From Limisphaerales bacterium (GTDB lineage Bacteria; Verrucomicrobiota; Verrucomicrobiia; Limisphaerales; SXTU01), in assembly GCA_009773355.1 (NCBI GenBank), contig WRPG01000059.1:1-34042 (forward strand): a stretch of DNA of 34,042 bases. Direction: 5' to 3'. A program made the position numbers and the translations under genes. This document shows positions 7,723 to 16,077 of the stretch, in pieces; the stretch's first letter is position 1; every line of letters begins with the position of its first letter. The notes under the pieces were generated by a model. It worked only from the letters and a program-made list of their open reading frames with translations, made no database searches and was not told where the DNA came from.

Positions 7723-8775
7723 ATGAGCGCGCCCGCCCCATCCATGTTCACGCCCGCCGCGAAGTCCATGGCCGAACAGCTCGGCCTCAAACTGGGCCGC
7801 GCCAACCTCGACGAATTCGCCGCCACGTTGCAATCACTCGCAGAAGCGGATCGCAACATCGTCGCCGTGACCAGCGACTCGCGCGGCTCCGGCAAGCTCG
7901 CGCCCTTCGGCAAAGCCCTGCCCAAGCAGCTCGTCGAAGTCGGCATTGCCGAGCAAAACCTCGTTGGCATCACCGCCGGCCTCGCCGCGTGCGGCAAGCG
8001 CGCGTTCGGCGTTTCCCCGAGTTGCTTCCTCACCGCCCGCTCACTGGAGCAAATCAAAAACGACATCTGCTACTCGAACGTCCCCGCCGTCCTCGTCGGC
8101 ATCAGCTCCGGCGTGAGCTACGGCGCGCTCGGCAGCACGCACCACTCGCTCCACGACCTCGCCGTCCTGCGAGCCATCCACAACCTCACCATCATCGCGC
8201 CCGCCGACAACTTCGAGACCCGCGCCGCCATCCAAGCCGCCGCGCGCACGACGAAGCCGATGTTCATCCGCTTCGGCAAAGCCGCGATGTATGACTGTAG
8301 CTCGACATTCCAATGTCGAGACGAGCGCGCCGGCAGATCCGAACTCGACATTGGAATGTCGAGCTACAGCGTCGGCCAGGTCCGCGTTCTCCGCGATGGC
8401 AACGACCTCGCATTCATCGCCACCGGCGAAACCGTCATCCACGCACTGCTCGCTGCCGGCCAGCTCGCCGGGCAAGGCGTGAGCGCCCGCGTCCTCTCGA
8501 TGCACACCGTCAAACCGTTCGACGCAGCCGCCGTCCTGAAAGCCGGACGCGAGTGCCGCGCCGTCATCACCGTGGAGGAGCACAGCGTCCACGGCGGCCT
8601 CGGCGAAGCCTGCGCCGCCACTCTCCTGCAAGCCGGCGTCAGCGTCCCCTTCCGCATCGTCGCCATCCCCGACGAGGACACCGTCACCGGCGCGCAGGCC
8701 GACATCTTCCGCCACTACGGCATCTCGATGGAGGGGCTGGCCGAGGCCGCCCACACTTTGTTGAAACGCGCATGA
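7723..8775 (+). CDS. Transketolase, C-terminal (Pyr-domain) subunit with in-frame REP insert
   Basis: 350 residues: the pyrimidine-binding domain with the catalytic Glu in VEVGIAEQNL (E77), a GSTHHSLHDLAVLR segment (138-151), and the C-terminal domain (FIATGETVIHALLAAGQL to the end). It should pair with the preceding N-half. Residues about 192-216 (CSSTFQCRDERAG to DIGMSSYS) are not transketolase sequence. They are encoded by a complete family-A REP pair at 8297-8367, which sits between the RFGKAAMYD and VGQVRVLRDG segments that normally join within a few residues. The frame stays open. The insert lies in the linker between the two domains, a place likely to tolerate a loop. The stop overlaps the kinase start as ATGA. 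Confidence 0.9.
   Translation: MSAPAPSMFTPAAKSMAEQLGLKLGRANLDEFAATLQSLAEADRNIVAVTSDSRGSGKLAPFGKALPKQLVEVGIAEQNLVGITAGLAACGKRAFGVSPSCFLTARSLEQIKNDICYSNVPAVLVGISSGVSYGALGSTHHSLHDLAVLRAIHNLTIIAPADNFETRAAIQAAARTTKPMFIRFGKAAMYDCSSTFQCRDERAGRSELDIGMSSYSVGQVRVLRDGNDLAFIATGETVIHALLAAGQLAGQGVSARVLSMHTVKPFDAAAVLKAGRECRAVITVEEHSVHGGLGEACAATLLQAGVSVPFRIVAIPDEDTVTGAQADIFRHYGISMEGLAEAAHTLLKRA
8297..8367. repeat. Family-A REP pair 1, inside the transketolase C-half gene
   Basis: The left arm 8297-8320 is GTAG followed by CTCGACATT, CC, AATGTCGAG. The right arm 8344-8367 is its perfect 24-base reverse complement, with a 23-base spacer. Each arm is itself a hairpin with 9-bp stems, and GTAG lies at the outer foot of both. 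This is the REP-inverse-REP (BIME) layout. Confidence 0.92.
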
Positions 8776-10295
8776 GTCGCATTCTCGCCATTGACCAAAG
8801 CACCTCCGCCACCAAGGCCGTGCTCTTCGATGCCACGGGCGCGCTCCTGGCCAAGTCCTCCCGCGACCACCGCCAAATCTACCCGCAGCCCGGCTGGGTC
8901 GAGCACGATGCCGAGGAAATCTGGCAGAACGTCCTCGCTGTCATCCGCGACCTCGCCGCGCGGCACGACCTCTCGCAACTTGCCGGCCTCAGCCTCACGA
9001 ACCAGCGCGAGACCATCGTCGTCTTCGACCGCCAGACCGGCCAGCCGCTCCACCACGCCCTTGTCTGGCAGGACCGTCGCGGCGACGCGCTCTGTCAAAA
9101 GCTCCGCGAGCAAGGCCGCGAGAAACTCGTTCAGGCAAAGACCGGCCTCAAGATTGACACCTACTTCTCCGCCTCGAAGCTTGCGTGGCTCATTGAGAAC
9201 AAACCCGACCTCGCCGCCAAGCTGCGCGATGGCAGCGCCGTCATCGGCACGATGGACGCCTACCTCATCCACCGGCTCACGGGCGGCTCGGTCTTCGCCA
9301 CGGACCACACGAACGCCAGCCGCACGCTGCTCTTCGACGTAGCTCGACATTCCAATGTCGAGTCGGGAAGCGAGGGGACTCGACATCGGAATGTCGAGCT
9401 ACGCTGGGACGCGGAGCTTTGCGACCTCTTCGGCGTCCCCATGAATGCGTTGCCGGAAGTCCGCGAGAGCGCCTCCCACTTCGGCGAGACCAACGCCGAC
9501 GGCGCGCTGCCGCGGCGCGTCCCCATCGTCGGCGTCATGGGCGATTCGCAGGCGTCGCTGTTCGCGCAGCGCTGCTTCGCGCCGGGCGCGACCAAGGCCA
9601 CCTTCGGCACCGGCACGAGCGTGTTGCTGAACATCGGCAGCCAATTCAAACCCGCCGGGCAAGGAGCCGTCACCGCGTTGGCTTGGGTTCACAAAGGCAC
9701 TCCGACTTACGCCTCCGAGGGCATCATCAACTTCTCCGCCGCAACGGTGGCTTGGCTCAAGGACCAGCTCGGCCTCGTCCGCGACGCCGCCGAGAGCGAG
9801 GCGCTCGCGCTCGCCGTGCCGGACAACGGCGGCGTGTATCTCGTGCCCGCGTTCGCCGGCCTGAGCGCGCCGTATTGGTCGCCCGACGCCCGCGCGGCCA
9901 TCGTGGGCATGACCGCCCACACGCGGCGCGAGCACATCGTCCGTGCGGCGCTGGAATCCATCGCCTACCAACTCCGCGACGTGCTCGACATGATGCGCGG
10001 CGAGGCGGGCGTGGGGCTTCAGTCGCTCCACGCGGACGGCGGCCCTACGCGCAACCAGTTTCTCATGCAATTCACCGCCGACCTGACCGGCGTGGAGTTG
10101 AGCGTGGCCGATGTCGCCGAATCCTCCGCGTGGGGCGCGGCGATGAACGGCCTGCTCGCGCTCGGCGAGTTCAAGTCGCTCGACGAACTCGCCGCGCTGC
10201 CTCGCAGCACCCGCACCTACTCTCCGCGAATGCCCGCCGCTGAAGTGAAGCGCCTCCACGACGGATGGCTCGCCGCGGTGAAGCGAATCCTCTAA
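8772..10295 (+). CDS. FGGY carbohydrate kinase, glycerol-kinase-like, with in-frame REP insert
   Basis: 507 residues. FGGY-family kinases phosphorylate glycerol or ketopentoses with ATP in the cytoplasm. Evidence: the phosphate-1 motif [17 protein letters not shown] (4-20), [11 protein letters not shown] (41-51), [18 protein letters not shown] (73-90), WQDRRG (99-104), the [13 protein letters not shown] segment (177-189), [12 protein letters not shown], the [14 protein letters not shown] adenosine-side segment, and [20 protein letters not shown]. Sequence flavour is closest to GlpK. Between LLFD and [12 protein letters not shown] about 20 foreign residues (190-209) are encoded by a REP pair at 9339-9402. 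The start is the ATG overlapping the upstream stop. In an isomerase and transketolase operon it more likely makes a ketose phosphate than glycerol-3-phosphate; apulose kinase is one candidate (inference). Confidence 0.9.
   Translation: MSRILAIDQSTSATKAVLFDATGALLAKSSRDHRQIYPQPGWVEHDAEEIWQNVLAVIRDLAARHDLSQLAGLSLTNQRETIVVFDRQTGQPLHHALVWQDRRGDALCQKLREQGREKLVQAKTGLKIDTYFSASKLAWLIENKPDLAAKLRDGSAVIGTMDAYLIHRLTGGSVFATDHTNASRTLLFDVARHSNVESGSEGTRHRNVELRWDAELCDLFGVPMNALPEVRESASHFGETNADGALPRRVPIVGVMGDSQASLFAQRCFAPGATKATFGTGTSVLLNIGSQFKPAGQGAVTALAWVHKGTPTYASEGIINFSAATVAWLKDQLGLVRDAAESEALALAVPDNGGVYLVPAFAGLSAPYWSPDARAAIVGMTAHTRREHIVRAALESIAYQLRDVLDMMRGEAGVGLQSLHADGGPTRNQFLMQFTADLTGVELSVADVAESSAWGAAMNGLLALGEFKSLDELAALPRSTRTYSPRMPAAEVKRLHDGWLAAVKRIL
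9339..9402. repeat. Family-A REP pair 2, inside the FGGY kinase gene
   Basis: The left arm 9339-9362 is identical to pair 1. The right arm 9379-9402 differs by one base (CATC for CATT next to the centre). The spacer is 16 bases. It is read in a different codon phase from pair 1, giving ARHSNVE and RHRNVEL instead of SSTFQCR and LDIGMSSY. Confidence 0.92.
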
Positions 10296-10311
10296 GCAAC
10301 CAACCACACAC

Positions 10312-11262
10312 ATGAAAAACACCATCCTCCGACTCATGGGTCTCATGGGACTCATATCGCTGCTCACTTCCGCCTCGCACGCCGCCGACAAACCCAAAAT
10401 CGCCGTCGTCATCTCCACGCTCAACAACCCGTGGTTCGTCGTGCTCGGCGACTCCGCGAAGGCCCGCGCCATCGAACTCGGCTACGACGCCACCGTCTTC
10501 GACTCGCAGAACGACACCGCGAAGGAGGCCGCGCACTTCGAGAACCTCATCGCGCGCGGCTACAAGGCCGTGCTGTTCAACCCGACCGACGCGAACGGCT
10601 CCATCGCCAACGTAAAGAAGGCCAAGGCCGCCGGCGTGCCGGTGTTCTGCATTGACCGCGAAATCAACTCCACCGACGCCGCGACCGCGCAGTTGCTCTC
10701 CGACAATTACTCCGGCTGCGTCGCGCTCGGGCAGCACTTCGTGAAAGTCGTCGGCAAGGAGGGCAAGTATGCTGAACTGCTCGGCCTCGTCGGCGACAAC
10801 AACACCTTCAACCGCTCGAAGGGCTTTCACAGCGTTGTGGACCGCTTCCCCGGCCTGAAGATAGTCGCGCAGCAGAGCGCGGACTTCGACCGTGCCAAGG
10901 CGCTCGAAGTCTTCGAGTCCATCCTGCAAAAGCATCCCGACCTCGTGGCCGTCTTCTGCGGCAACGACGCGATGGCGATGGGCGCGTATCAGGCGCTCGT
11001 CAGCGCGGGCAAGGCCGACAAGGTGAAGGTGTTCGGCTTCGACGGCGCGGACGACGTGGTGAAGCTCATCGCCGAGAAGAGAATCGCCGCGACCGGGATG
11101 CAGTTTCCGAAAGTGATGGCCGCGAAGTCCGCCGAGTTCGCGCACGACTACCTCAAGGGCAAGCGCGACTTCGCGCAGAAAATCCCCGTGAAGGTCGAGC
11201 TGGTCACGCCGGAGAACGTGAGCCAGTTCGGCAACTACGGGAAGAAGCCCGCCGCCAAGTAA
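10312..11262 (+). CDS. Sugar ABC transporter periplasmic binding protein (RbsB type)
   Basis: 316 residues with a signal peptide (about residues 1-25, ending SASHAAD) and a Peripla_BP_4 fold. Family landmarks are [29 protein letters not shown], the hinge segment [54 protein letters not shown], and [15 protein letters not shown] with FGFDGADD. These resemble the binding proteins for ribose, allose and related pentoses. It follows the kinase by 16 bases, in the operon with DUF2291 and permease genes. The signal peptide contains a repeated CTCATGGG nonamer-type tract giving LMGLMGL. The ligand is unknown; apiose fits the pathway hypothesis. Confidence 0.92.
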   Translation: MKNTILRLMGLMGLISLLTSASHAADKPKIAVVISTLNNPWFVVLGDSAKARAIELGYDATVFDSQNDTAKEAAHFENLIARGYKAVLFNPTDANGSIANVKKAKAAGVPVFCIDREINSTDAATAQLLSDNYSGCVALGQHFVKVVGKEGKYAELLGLVGDNNTFNRSKGFHSVVDRFPGLKIVAQQSADFDRAKALEVFESILQKHPDLVAVFCGNDAMAMGAYQALVSAGKADKVKVFGFDGADDVVKLIAEKRIAATGMQFPKVMAAKSAEFAHDYLKGKRDFAQKIPVKVELVTPENVSQFGNYGKKPAAK

Positions 11263-11268
11263 CGCCTG

Positions 11269-11901
11269 ATGCCCAGCCGCACGACATTGTTCGTTGCCGC
11301 CGCGCTCGTTGTCGCCGGCGCGGTCTGCTGGCGCTTTCCGCTCTTCCGCATCGTGCCGCTGAAGCAGGCGGAGGCGGCGAAAACCGCCGGTGCCTTCGAC
11401 GCGGCAAAGGTCGCGGCAGAGTTCTGGAACGCGAAGCTGTTGCCGGCGGCGGATCGCGCCGTCGAGTTGAAGGAACTGCTCGCCGCACTCGCCCAACACC
11501 CCACCACCGCGCGCAAGCAGCACGGGCGCACGCTCGGCATCGGCGGCGCGACGATGTTCCTCGTGCGCGGCTCCGGCAAAATCACCTCCGTCTCAGAAGA
11601 CTCATTAGTCCTATCGCTCCACGATTCGGGCACGCCCGTCACCCTCAACCTCGGCCTGCTCTTCGGCAACACCGTGCGCGACGCCTCGGGCCTGCTCGAC
11701 GTGAGCGCTTTCCCCGACTCGCAGCAGTTCAACGCGCTCTCGACGGAGCTCAACACCATCGTGGAGACAAAGGTCGCGCCCGCGCTGAAGCAGGCGGCTG
11801 CTGCGGGAAAATCCATCCGCTTCGCCGGTTGTTTCGAGCTGGAGGACGACGCAAAGGCGGACGCGCTCACCGTGATTCCCCTCAAAGTCGAATGGCCATG
11901 A
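11269..11901 (+). CDS. DUF2291 family periplasmic protein of sugar ABC operons
   Basis: 210 residues with one N-terminal hydrophobic segment (TTLFVAAALVVAGAVCW). It could be a signal anchor or, with Cys15-19 context, a lipoprotein-like leader. The FDAAKVAAEFWNAKLLPA block and the later SGTPVTLNLGLLFGNTVRDASG and GKSIRFAGCFELED blocks are typical of DUF2291. Members are nearly always encoded between an RbsB-type binding protein and the ABC ATPase/permease, and their function is unknown. Six bases separate it from the binding-protein gene. Its stop overlaps the next start as ATGA, so no ATPase gene lies where one is usually found. Confidence 0.8.
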   Translation: MPSRTTLFVAAALVVAGAVCWRFPLFRIVPLKQAEAAKTAGAFDAAKVAAEFWNAKLLPAADRAVELKELLAALAQHPTTARKQHGRTLGIGGATMFLVRGSGKITSVSEDSLVLSLHDSGTPVTLNLGLLFGNTVRDASGLLDVSAFPDSQQFNALSTELNTIVETKVAPALKQAAAAGKSIRFAGCFELEDDAKADALTVIPLKVEWP

Positions 11902-12902
11902 GCAAGGCATCATCAGCGGCGGGCACGGGCAAATCCCGGAGGCTCGAGTGGCGACGGTTCCAAAGCATCGCCGCGTTGGTATTCATGGTCGTGGCCCTGA
12001 GTCTGCACCCGCAGTCTTCGGGCACCTTCCTCAGCCAGGAGAACGCGCTAAATGTGCTGCGGCAAATCTCCGTGAACTTGTGCCTCTCGGTTGGCCTGAC
12101 GCTCATCATACTCAGCGGCGGGATTGATTTGTCCGTCGGCTCGGTGCTGGCGTTCTCTGGCGCGGTCGCAGCGGGCTTGCTGAAGGACGGCATCGTGCTG
12201 CCGGGGCTGGGCGTGGTCGTGCAGTTCACGGCATTAGGCGCGTGTCTCGCCGGGTTGCTCGTGGGCGGGGCGCTGGGCTGGTTTAACGGGTGGGCCATCA
12301 CGCGTTTCAAGCTGCCGCCGTTCGTCGCGACGCTCGGGATGTTGAGCATCGCGCGCGGGCTGACGCAGCTGTGGACGAACGGGTTTCCCATCACCGGACT
12401 TGGCTCGGACCTCGGGCTGATCGGCACCGGGCGGTGGCTCGGGGTGCCTGCCCCGGTGTGGATCAGCGCACTGGTCGTCGCGCTCGGCGTGGGACTGACG
12501 CGCCACCTGGCTTTGGGCCGGCACATCTATGCGGTGGGCGGCAACGAGACTGCCGCGCGGTTCACGGGGCTGAACATTGACCGCATCAAACTCGCCGTCT
12601 ACACGCTCGGCGGCGCGCTCGCGGGCGTCGCGGGGCTGCTGCTCACCGCGCGGCTCGACTCCGCCACGCCCAACGCCGGCATCGGCTACGAGCTTGATTC
12701 CATCGCCGCCGTCGTCATCGGCGGCACGTCGCTGAACGGCGGACGCGGCAGCGTGCTCGGCACCGTGCTGGGCTGCCTCATCATCGGCGTGTTGAACAAC
12801 GGCCTCGTGCTGCTGGAGGTGTCACCGTTCTGGCAGCAGGTCATCAAGGGTCTCGTCATCCTCGCCGCCGTGGCGCTGGATAAGATGAGCGCGAAAGAGT
12901 AG
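11898..12902 (+). CDS. RbsC-like sugar ABC transporter permease
   Basis: About 334 residues with eight to ten membrane helices. The BPD_transp_2 family signature appears as ISVNLCLSVGLTLIILSGGIDLSVGSVLAFSG, with NGWAITRFKLPPFVATLGMLSIARG, YAVGGNETAARFTGLN and the C-terminal IAAVVIGGTSLNGGRGSVLGT loop that contacts the ATPase. The ATG at 11898 overlaps the upstream TGA (translational coupling); an ATG two codons earlier is the alternative. The TAG stop (12900-12902) is the TAG of the GTAG foot of REP pair 3. The protein therefore ends just where that repeat begins. No ATP-binding subunit is encoded anywhere in the window. Confidence 0.92.
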   Translation: MSKASSAAGTGKSRRLEWRRFQSIAALVFMVVALSLHPQSSGTFLSQENALNVLRQISVNLCLSVGLTLIILSGGIDLSVGSVLAFSGAVAAGLLKDGIVLPGLGVVVQFTALGACLAGLLVGGALGWFNGWAITRFKLPPFVATLGMLSIARGLTQLWTNGFPITGLGSDLGLIGTGRWLGVPAPVWISALVVALGVGLTRHLALGRHIYAVGGNETAARFTGLNIDRIKLAVYTLGGALAGVAGLLLTARLDSATPNAGIGYELDSIAAVVIGGTSLNGGRGSVLGTVLGCLIIGVLNNGLVLLEVSPFWQQVIKGLVILAAVALDKMSAKE

Positions 12903-12993
12903 CGCGACATTCCAATGTCGCGACGCACGATCATGACAAACAGCCAAACAAAGCGCGCGGGGACGGGTGCTCGACATTGGAATGTCGAGCTAC
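12899..12993. repeat. Family-A REP pair 3, at the permease stop
   Basis: The left arm 12899-12922 is GTAG then CGCGACATT, CC, AATGTCGCG: the stem base pair has changed on both sides compared with the other arms. The right arm 12970-12993 is the consensus. The spacer is 47 bases. The left GTAG provides the permease stop codon, and the right arm ends 20 bases before the AraC start. Confidence 0.9.
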
Positions 12994-13013
12994 GGATGAA
13001 AACTTGAGCCGCC

Positions 13014-13883
13014 ATGGTCAGCTTCGATTCATCCCGCCCCGAGTTCGAGCCGTATGGCTTCACCTGCCAGCGCTGGACGCCGGTGCCGATGAAGCGGCCG
13101 GACCGGCACAACGAGATTGAGTTGAACCTGCTCAAGCGCGGCTCGCTGACCTACCTGCTCGGCGGCAATTCCGTGACCATCCCCGCCGGGCGGCTCGCGG
13201 TGTTCTGGGCGGCCATCCCGCATCAAATCATCTCCTCGACCGACCAGGCGGAGTATTTCGTCGCGACCATCCCGCTCGTGTGGTTCCTGCAATGCCAGTT
13301 CCCGCCGCACTTCGTGGACGCCATCCTGCACGCGCGCGTGGTGCTGGACCCGGAGCCGCGCGTGCGGGGCGGGGACCTGGAGATGTTCGAGCGCTGGGTG
13401 CATGACCTGGAGGGGAAGGACCCGATGGGCCGCCGCGTGGCGTTCCTGGAAATCGAGGCGCGGCTGCTGCGCTTCTCGCTGGCCCTGTCCCCGGAGCCGC
13501 CGCCAGCCGGGCACGACCGACGGGCGGAGCCGGTGGTCATCGAGACCGGCGGGCTGCACCGCGTGGAGCAGATGGCGGGCTTCATCGCCCGGCACTACAC
13601 CGAGCCGCTCACGGCGGAGCGCATCAGCCGCGCGGCGGGCCTGCACCCCAACTACGCGATGACGCTGTTCAAGCGCACGCTGGGCCTTTCGCTGATTGAC
13701 TGCGTGACGCAGCATCGCGTGACGCACGCGCAGCGGCTGCTCGCGACCACGGACGAGAAAATCATCGAGATCGCGCTCGACTCCGGCTTCTCGTCCCTGA
13801 GCCGTTTCCACGAGGCGTTCAAGCGCGCGTGCGGCTGCTCGCCGCGCGAGTATCGGAAGTCGCACCGGCTCGGGGCGGCGTAA
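13014..13883 (+). CDS. AraC-family transcriptional regulator
   Basis: 289 residues. The N-terminal cupin-like sensing region (FEPYGFTCQRW, RHNEIELNLLKRGSLTYLLGG, a GRLAVFWAAIPHQI segment) recalls MelR-type sugar regulators. The C-terminal domain has two HTH motifs: LTAERISRAAGLHPNYAMTLFKRTLG and IIEIALDSGFSSLSRFHEAFKRACGCSPREYRK. It starts at ATG 13014, 20 bases after REP pair 3, and lies on the same strand just downstream of the sugar operon. It is the obvious candidate regulator of that operon, though autoregulation and the effector are unknown. A truncated relative lies upstream of the operon at 5125-5340. Confidence 0.9.
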   Translation: MVSFDSSRPEFEPYGFTCQRWTPVPMKRPDRHNEIELNLLKRGSLTYLLGGNSVTIPAGRLAVFWAAIPHQIISSTDQAEYFVATIPLVWFLQCQFPPHFVDAILHARVVLDPEPRVRGGDLEMFERWVHDLEGKDPMGRRVAFLEIEARLLRFSLALSPEPPPAGHDRRAEPVVIETGGLHRVEQMAGFIARHYTEPLTAERISRAAGLHPNYAMTLFKRTLGLSLIDCVTQHRVTHAQRLLATTDEKIIEIALDSGFSSLSRFHEAFKRACGCSPREYRKSHRLGAA

Positions 13884-13904
13884 CGCAAAAGGGGCACCGC
13901 CGGC

Positions 13905-13931
13905 CTCCGTTTCCGCCGTAGGAAACCGGAG
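13905..13931 (+). terminator. Possible hairpin after the AraC gene
   Basis: CTCCGTTTCC at 13905-13914 pairs with GGAAACCGGAG at 13921-13931, with one bulged base and a 6-base loop, 22 bases after the AraC stop. There is no T-run. The rest of the gap to 14093 shows nothing else. Confidence 0.3.
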
Positions 13932-14093
13932 AAAATGGGCGGGAAAGCCGGAGGAAAAGATTCGCCTGCTCCCTCAGACTGCTCGCACACCCGGTCCAGC
14001 ATCGGCTGGCAGAACCAGTGGCGGGCGGCAGTCTCGCCGGGTTCGCGCATTGACGTTGGCCGGCAACACAGTGAACCAGAACCGGCCCTCACC

Positions 14094-14942
14094 ATGAACG
14101 CCATCCGCCCAAACGCACCGCGCTCCGCGCGCGGCTTCACCCTGATTGAACTGCTCGTCGTCATCGCCATCATCGCCATTCTGGCGGGGATGCTCCTGCC
14201 CGCGTTGGCGAAGGCCAAGGAGCGATCCCTGCGCGTCAGTTGCGCCAGCAACCTCAAGCAGGTTGGGGTCGGCGTCTTCATGTATGCGGGTGACAACGAC
14301 GACAAACTTCCGCCCAATCGGGTGAGCGCGACGTCCGGTTCGCTTTGGTATCCGTATGAAGTTGGGCGCCAGACCGGCCAGAACTGGACGCAAGGTCCGC
14401 ATAATTTGGGTTCACTTTGGGCAACCAAAGTCATTCCGGACGGCCAAACCTTTTACTGCCCCAGCAGCAAGCGACTGCCGGGAGAGTTTCGTTATGATGC
14501 TTACGCGAAGATCGGTCCCTGGCCCCTTGGCGCGGACCCGGCGGATCCGTTGTGGACTCAATTGGGCGTGAGTTCGGGCAACGTCCGGGCCGGATACTTC
14601 TACCTCCCACAATCACTGATCAAGGATGTGGACGCGGCTGGAAACCCGCTTCCCTACGCGCGGATAACACTCCGACGCGTCAGCGGGGTGGACTACAACT
14701 TCCTGCGAATGGCCGAAGTCAACGCCGGCAAATCCATGGGCACCGACCTGGTCTATAGCAGCGCGCCCAAGTCCCAGCCTCATCGCGACGGCGTCGCCGG
14801 GCTGAATGGGTTGTTTGCCGACGGGCACGTGAACTATCAAAGCCAGCGGAAGGTGCCGCAGGCATGGGCGAGTCCCTACAACGACTGGAGCGCTCTGACT
14901 CCCGTTGGCATCCGGACCATCATGGACATGTGGGAGCCTTGA
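14094..14942 (+). CDS. Prepilin-type N-methylation domain / H-X9-DG protein 1
   Basis: 282 residues. The N-terminus has a type IV prepilin-like cleavage site and helix, [17 protein letters not shown] at about residues 11-27, with the conserved Glu5 of the mature form. The C-terminus has the H-X9-DG style ending ([19 protein letters not shown]). In Verrucomicrobiota and Planctomycetota such proteins occur in large numbers and are thought to be pseudopilins or surface proteins processed by a prepilin peptidase; the role is not established. The ATG at 14094 is chosen because the longer frame from 13935 would bury the leader. A second copy of the architecture follows. Confidence 0.85.
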   Translation: MNAIRPNAPRSARGFTLIELLVVIAIIAILAGMLLPALAKAKERSLRVSCASNLKQVGVGVFMYAGDNDDKLPPNRVSATSGSLWYPYEVGRQTGQNWTQGPHNLGSLWATKVIPDGQTFYCPSSKRLPGEFRYDAYAKIGPWPLGADPADPLWTQLGVSSGNVRAGYFYLPQSLIKDVDAAGNPLPYARITLRRVSGVDYNFLRMAEVNAGKSMGTDLVYSSAPKSQPHRDGVAGLNGLFADGHVNYQSQRKVPQAWASPYNDWSALTPVGIRTIMDMWEP

Positions 14943-15108
14943 GCGTCGCGCCGGCCAGCGGGCAGCCGTTAGAAAACTGGACGAACTCCTGCGAATGGAC
15001 GGAAGAACTGGTTTGCCCTTTCTGCGAGTCTCCAAGAACACCCAGCCCGGCGCTGTTGCACGCGGAGCGGCCGCAGACGGCAGACGGGCGCAACCAACAC
15101 AACACCGC

Positions 15109-15936
15109 ATGAAAATGAACTCCACCTGTTCGAGTAAGCCAGACAGCCTGCGCGGCTTCACCCTGATTGAACTGCTTGTCGTCATCGCCATCATCGCCAT
15201 CTTGGCGGGGATGCTGTTGCCGGCCCTGTCCAAGGCCAAGGCCAAGGCGCACCAGACCCAGTGCCTCAACAACACCCGGCAGTTATCCATGGCCTGGCTG
15301 TTGTATGCGGGCGACCACGACGACCGACTGTCTGGCAATGTCGGTGGCAGGACGCGGTCAATGAACCTGACCTACTCGAACCAATCGTGGGTGTTGGGGT
15401 GGATGTCTTTGGGCACCGTTGCTTACGGCTCCGTTGACACCTCTCTGTTGCAGGTCGGGCAGCTCGGCAACTATCTCGTAAGGAATGTTGGCGTCTTCAG
15501 ATGCCCGGCCGACAAGTCCAGGAGCGGTGGCACGAACCGCGTCCGCAGCGTGGCCATGAACGGGTATCTGGGCAGCCCCGCGCTCGGCACTGTCACCGCC
15601 GGCTTCCGCCGCTACAACCGGCTCACGGACATCACTTCCCCCACGCCGTCGGACACTTGGGTGTTCATTGATGAGCGCGAAGACTCCGTCAACGACGGCT
15701 TCTACTACACTGTGGCGGCGGCCAGCCCGGCAGCGACACAAATAGGGGACTGGCCGGCCAGCTACCACAACCAGGGCGGCGCGCTTTCCTTCGCCGACGG
15801 CCATTCTGAAAACCACAAGTGGGTGGACGTCCGCACCCGGCCGGTCGTCAGCGGAACCCAGTTGACCTATCCAACTCCGTCCCCGAACAACGAGGACATG
15901 TGGTGGCTCTCGCAGCGCTCCACCGCGCCGAACTGA
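15109..15936 (+). CDS. Prepilin-type N-methylation domain / H-X9-DG protein 2
   Basis: 275 residues. The leader is [17 protein letters not shown] at about 16-32, followed by the helix, [20 protein letters not shown], a [17 protein letters not shown] segment and the terminal [15 protein letters not shown] motif. It is a paralogue of the gene 166 bases upstream, sharing nearly the same nucleotides across the leader/helix region but diverging after it. The start is ATG 15109 (MKMN). The long frame from 14905 is discarded because prepilin leaders are short. The pair may be exported by a type II-like machinery encoded elsewhere. Nothing links them directly to sugar catabolism except location. Confidence 0.85.
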   Translation: MKMNSTCSSKPDSLRGFTLIELLVVIAIIAILAGMLLPALSKAKAKAHQTQCLNNTRQLSMAWLLYAGDHDDRLSGNVGGRTRSMNLTYSNQSWVLGWMSLGTVAYGSVDTSLLQVGQLGNYLVRNVGVFRCPADKSRSGGTNRVRSVAMNGYLGSPALGTVTAGFRRYNRLTDITSPTPSDTWVFIDEREDSVNDGFYYTVAAASPAATQIGDWPASYHNQGGALSFADGHSENHKWVDVRTRPVVSGTQLTYPTPSPNNEDMWWLSQRSTAPN

Positions 15937-15972
15937 ACCCGTCCACCACGCAGCTGCGTCTTGTGCCCGGCA

Positions 15973-16077
15973 GCCCGACATTCCAATGTCGGGGTGAACG
16001 ACAAACAAATCCCAGTGAAACACCCCCTGCCGCGCCGATTGCTGCGCTCTGTTCTCGCCATTGGAATGGCGAGCTAC
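15973..16077. repeat. Family-A REP pair 4 (diverged), overlapping a signal peptide
   Basis: The left arm is at 15973-15993 (CCCGACATT, CC, AATGTCGGG). The right arm is at 16054-16077 (CTCGCCATT, GG, AATGGCGAG, then CTAC). Both arms differ from consensus by paired changes that keep each 9-bp stem. The left foot is GCAG, the right foot is GTAG on the minus strand. The right arm is coding: it reads LAIGMASY in the next gene's leader. Confidence 0.85.

Noticed and set aside
5417-10295. Sulfoquinovose transketolase (sulfo-TK) pathway
   Set aside because: It also uses a split transketolase and an isomerase, but no sulfo-sugar hydrolase, sulfolactaldehyde enzyme or sulfonate exporter is present.
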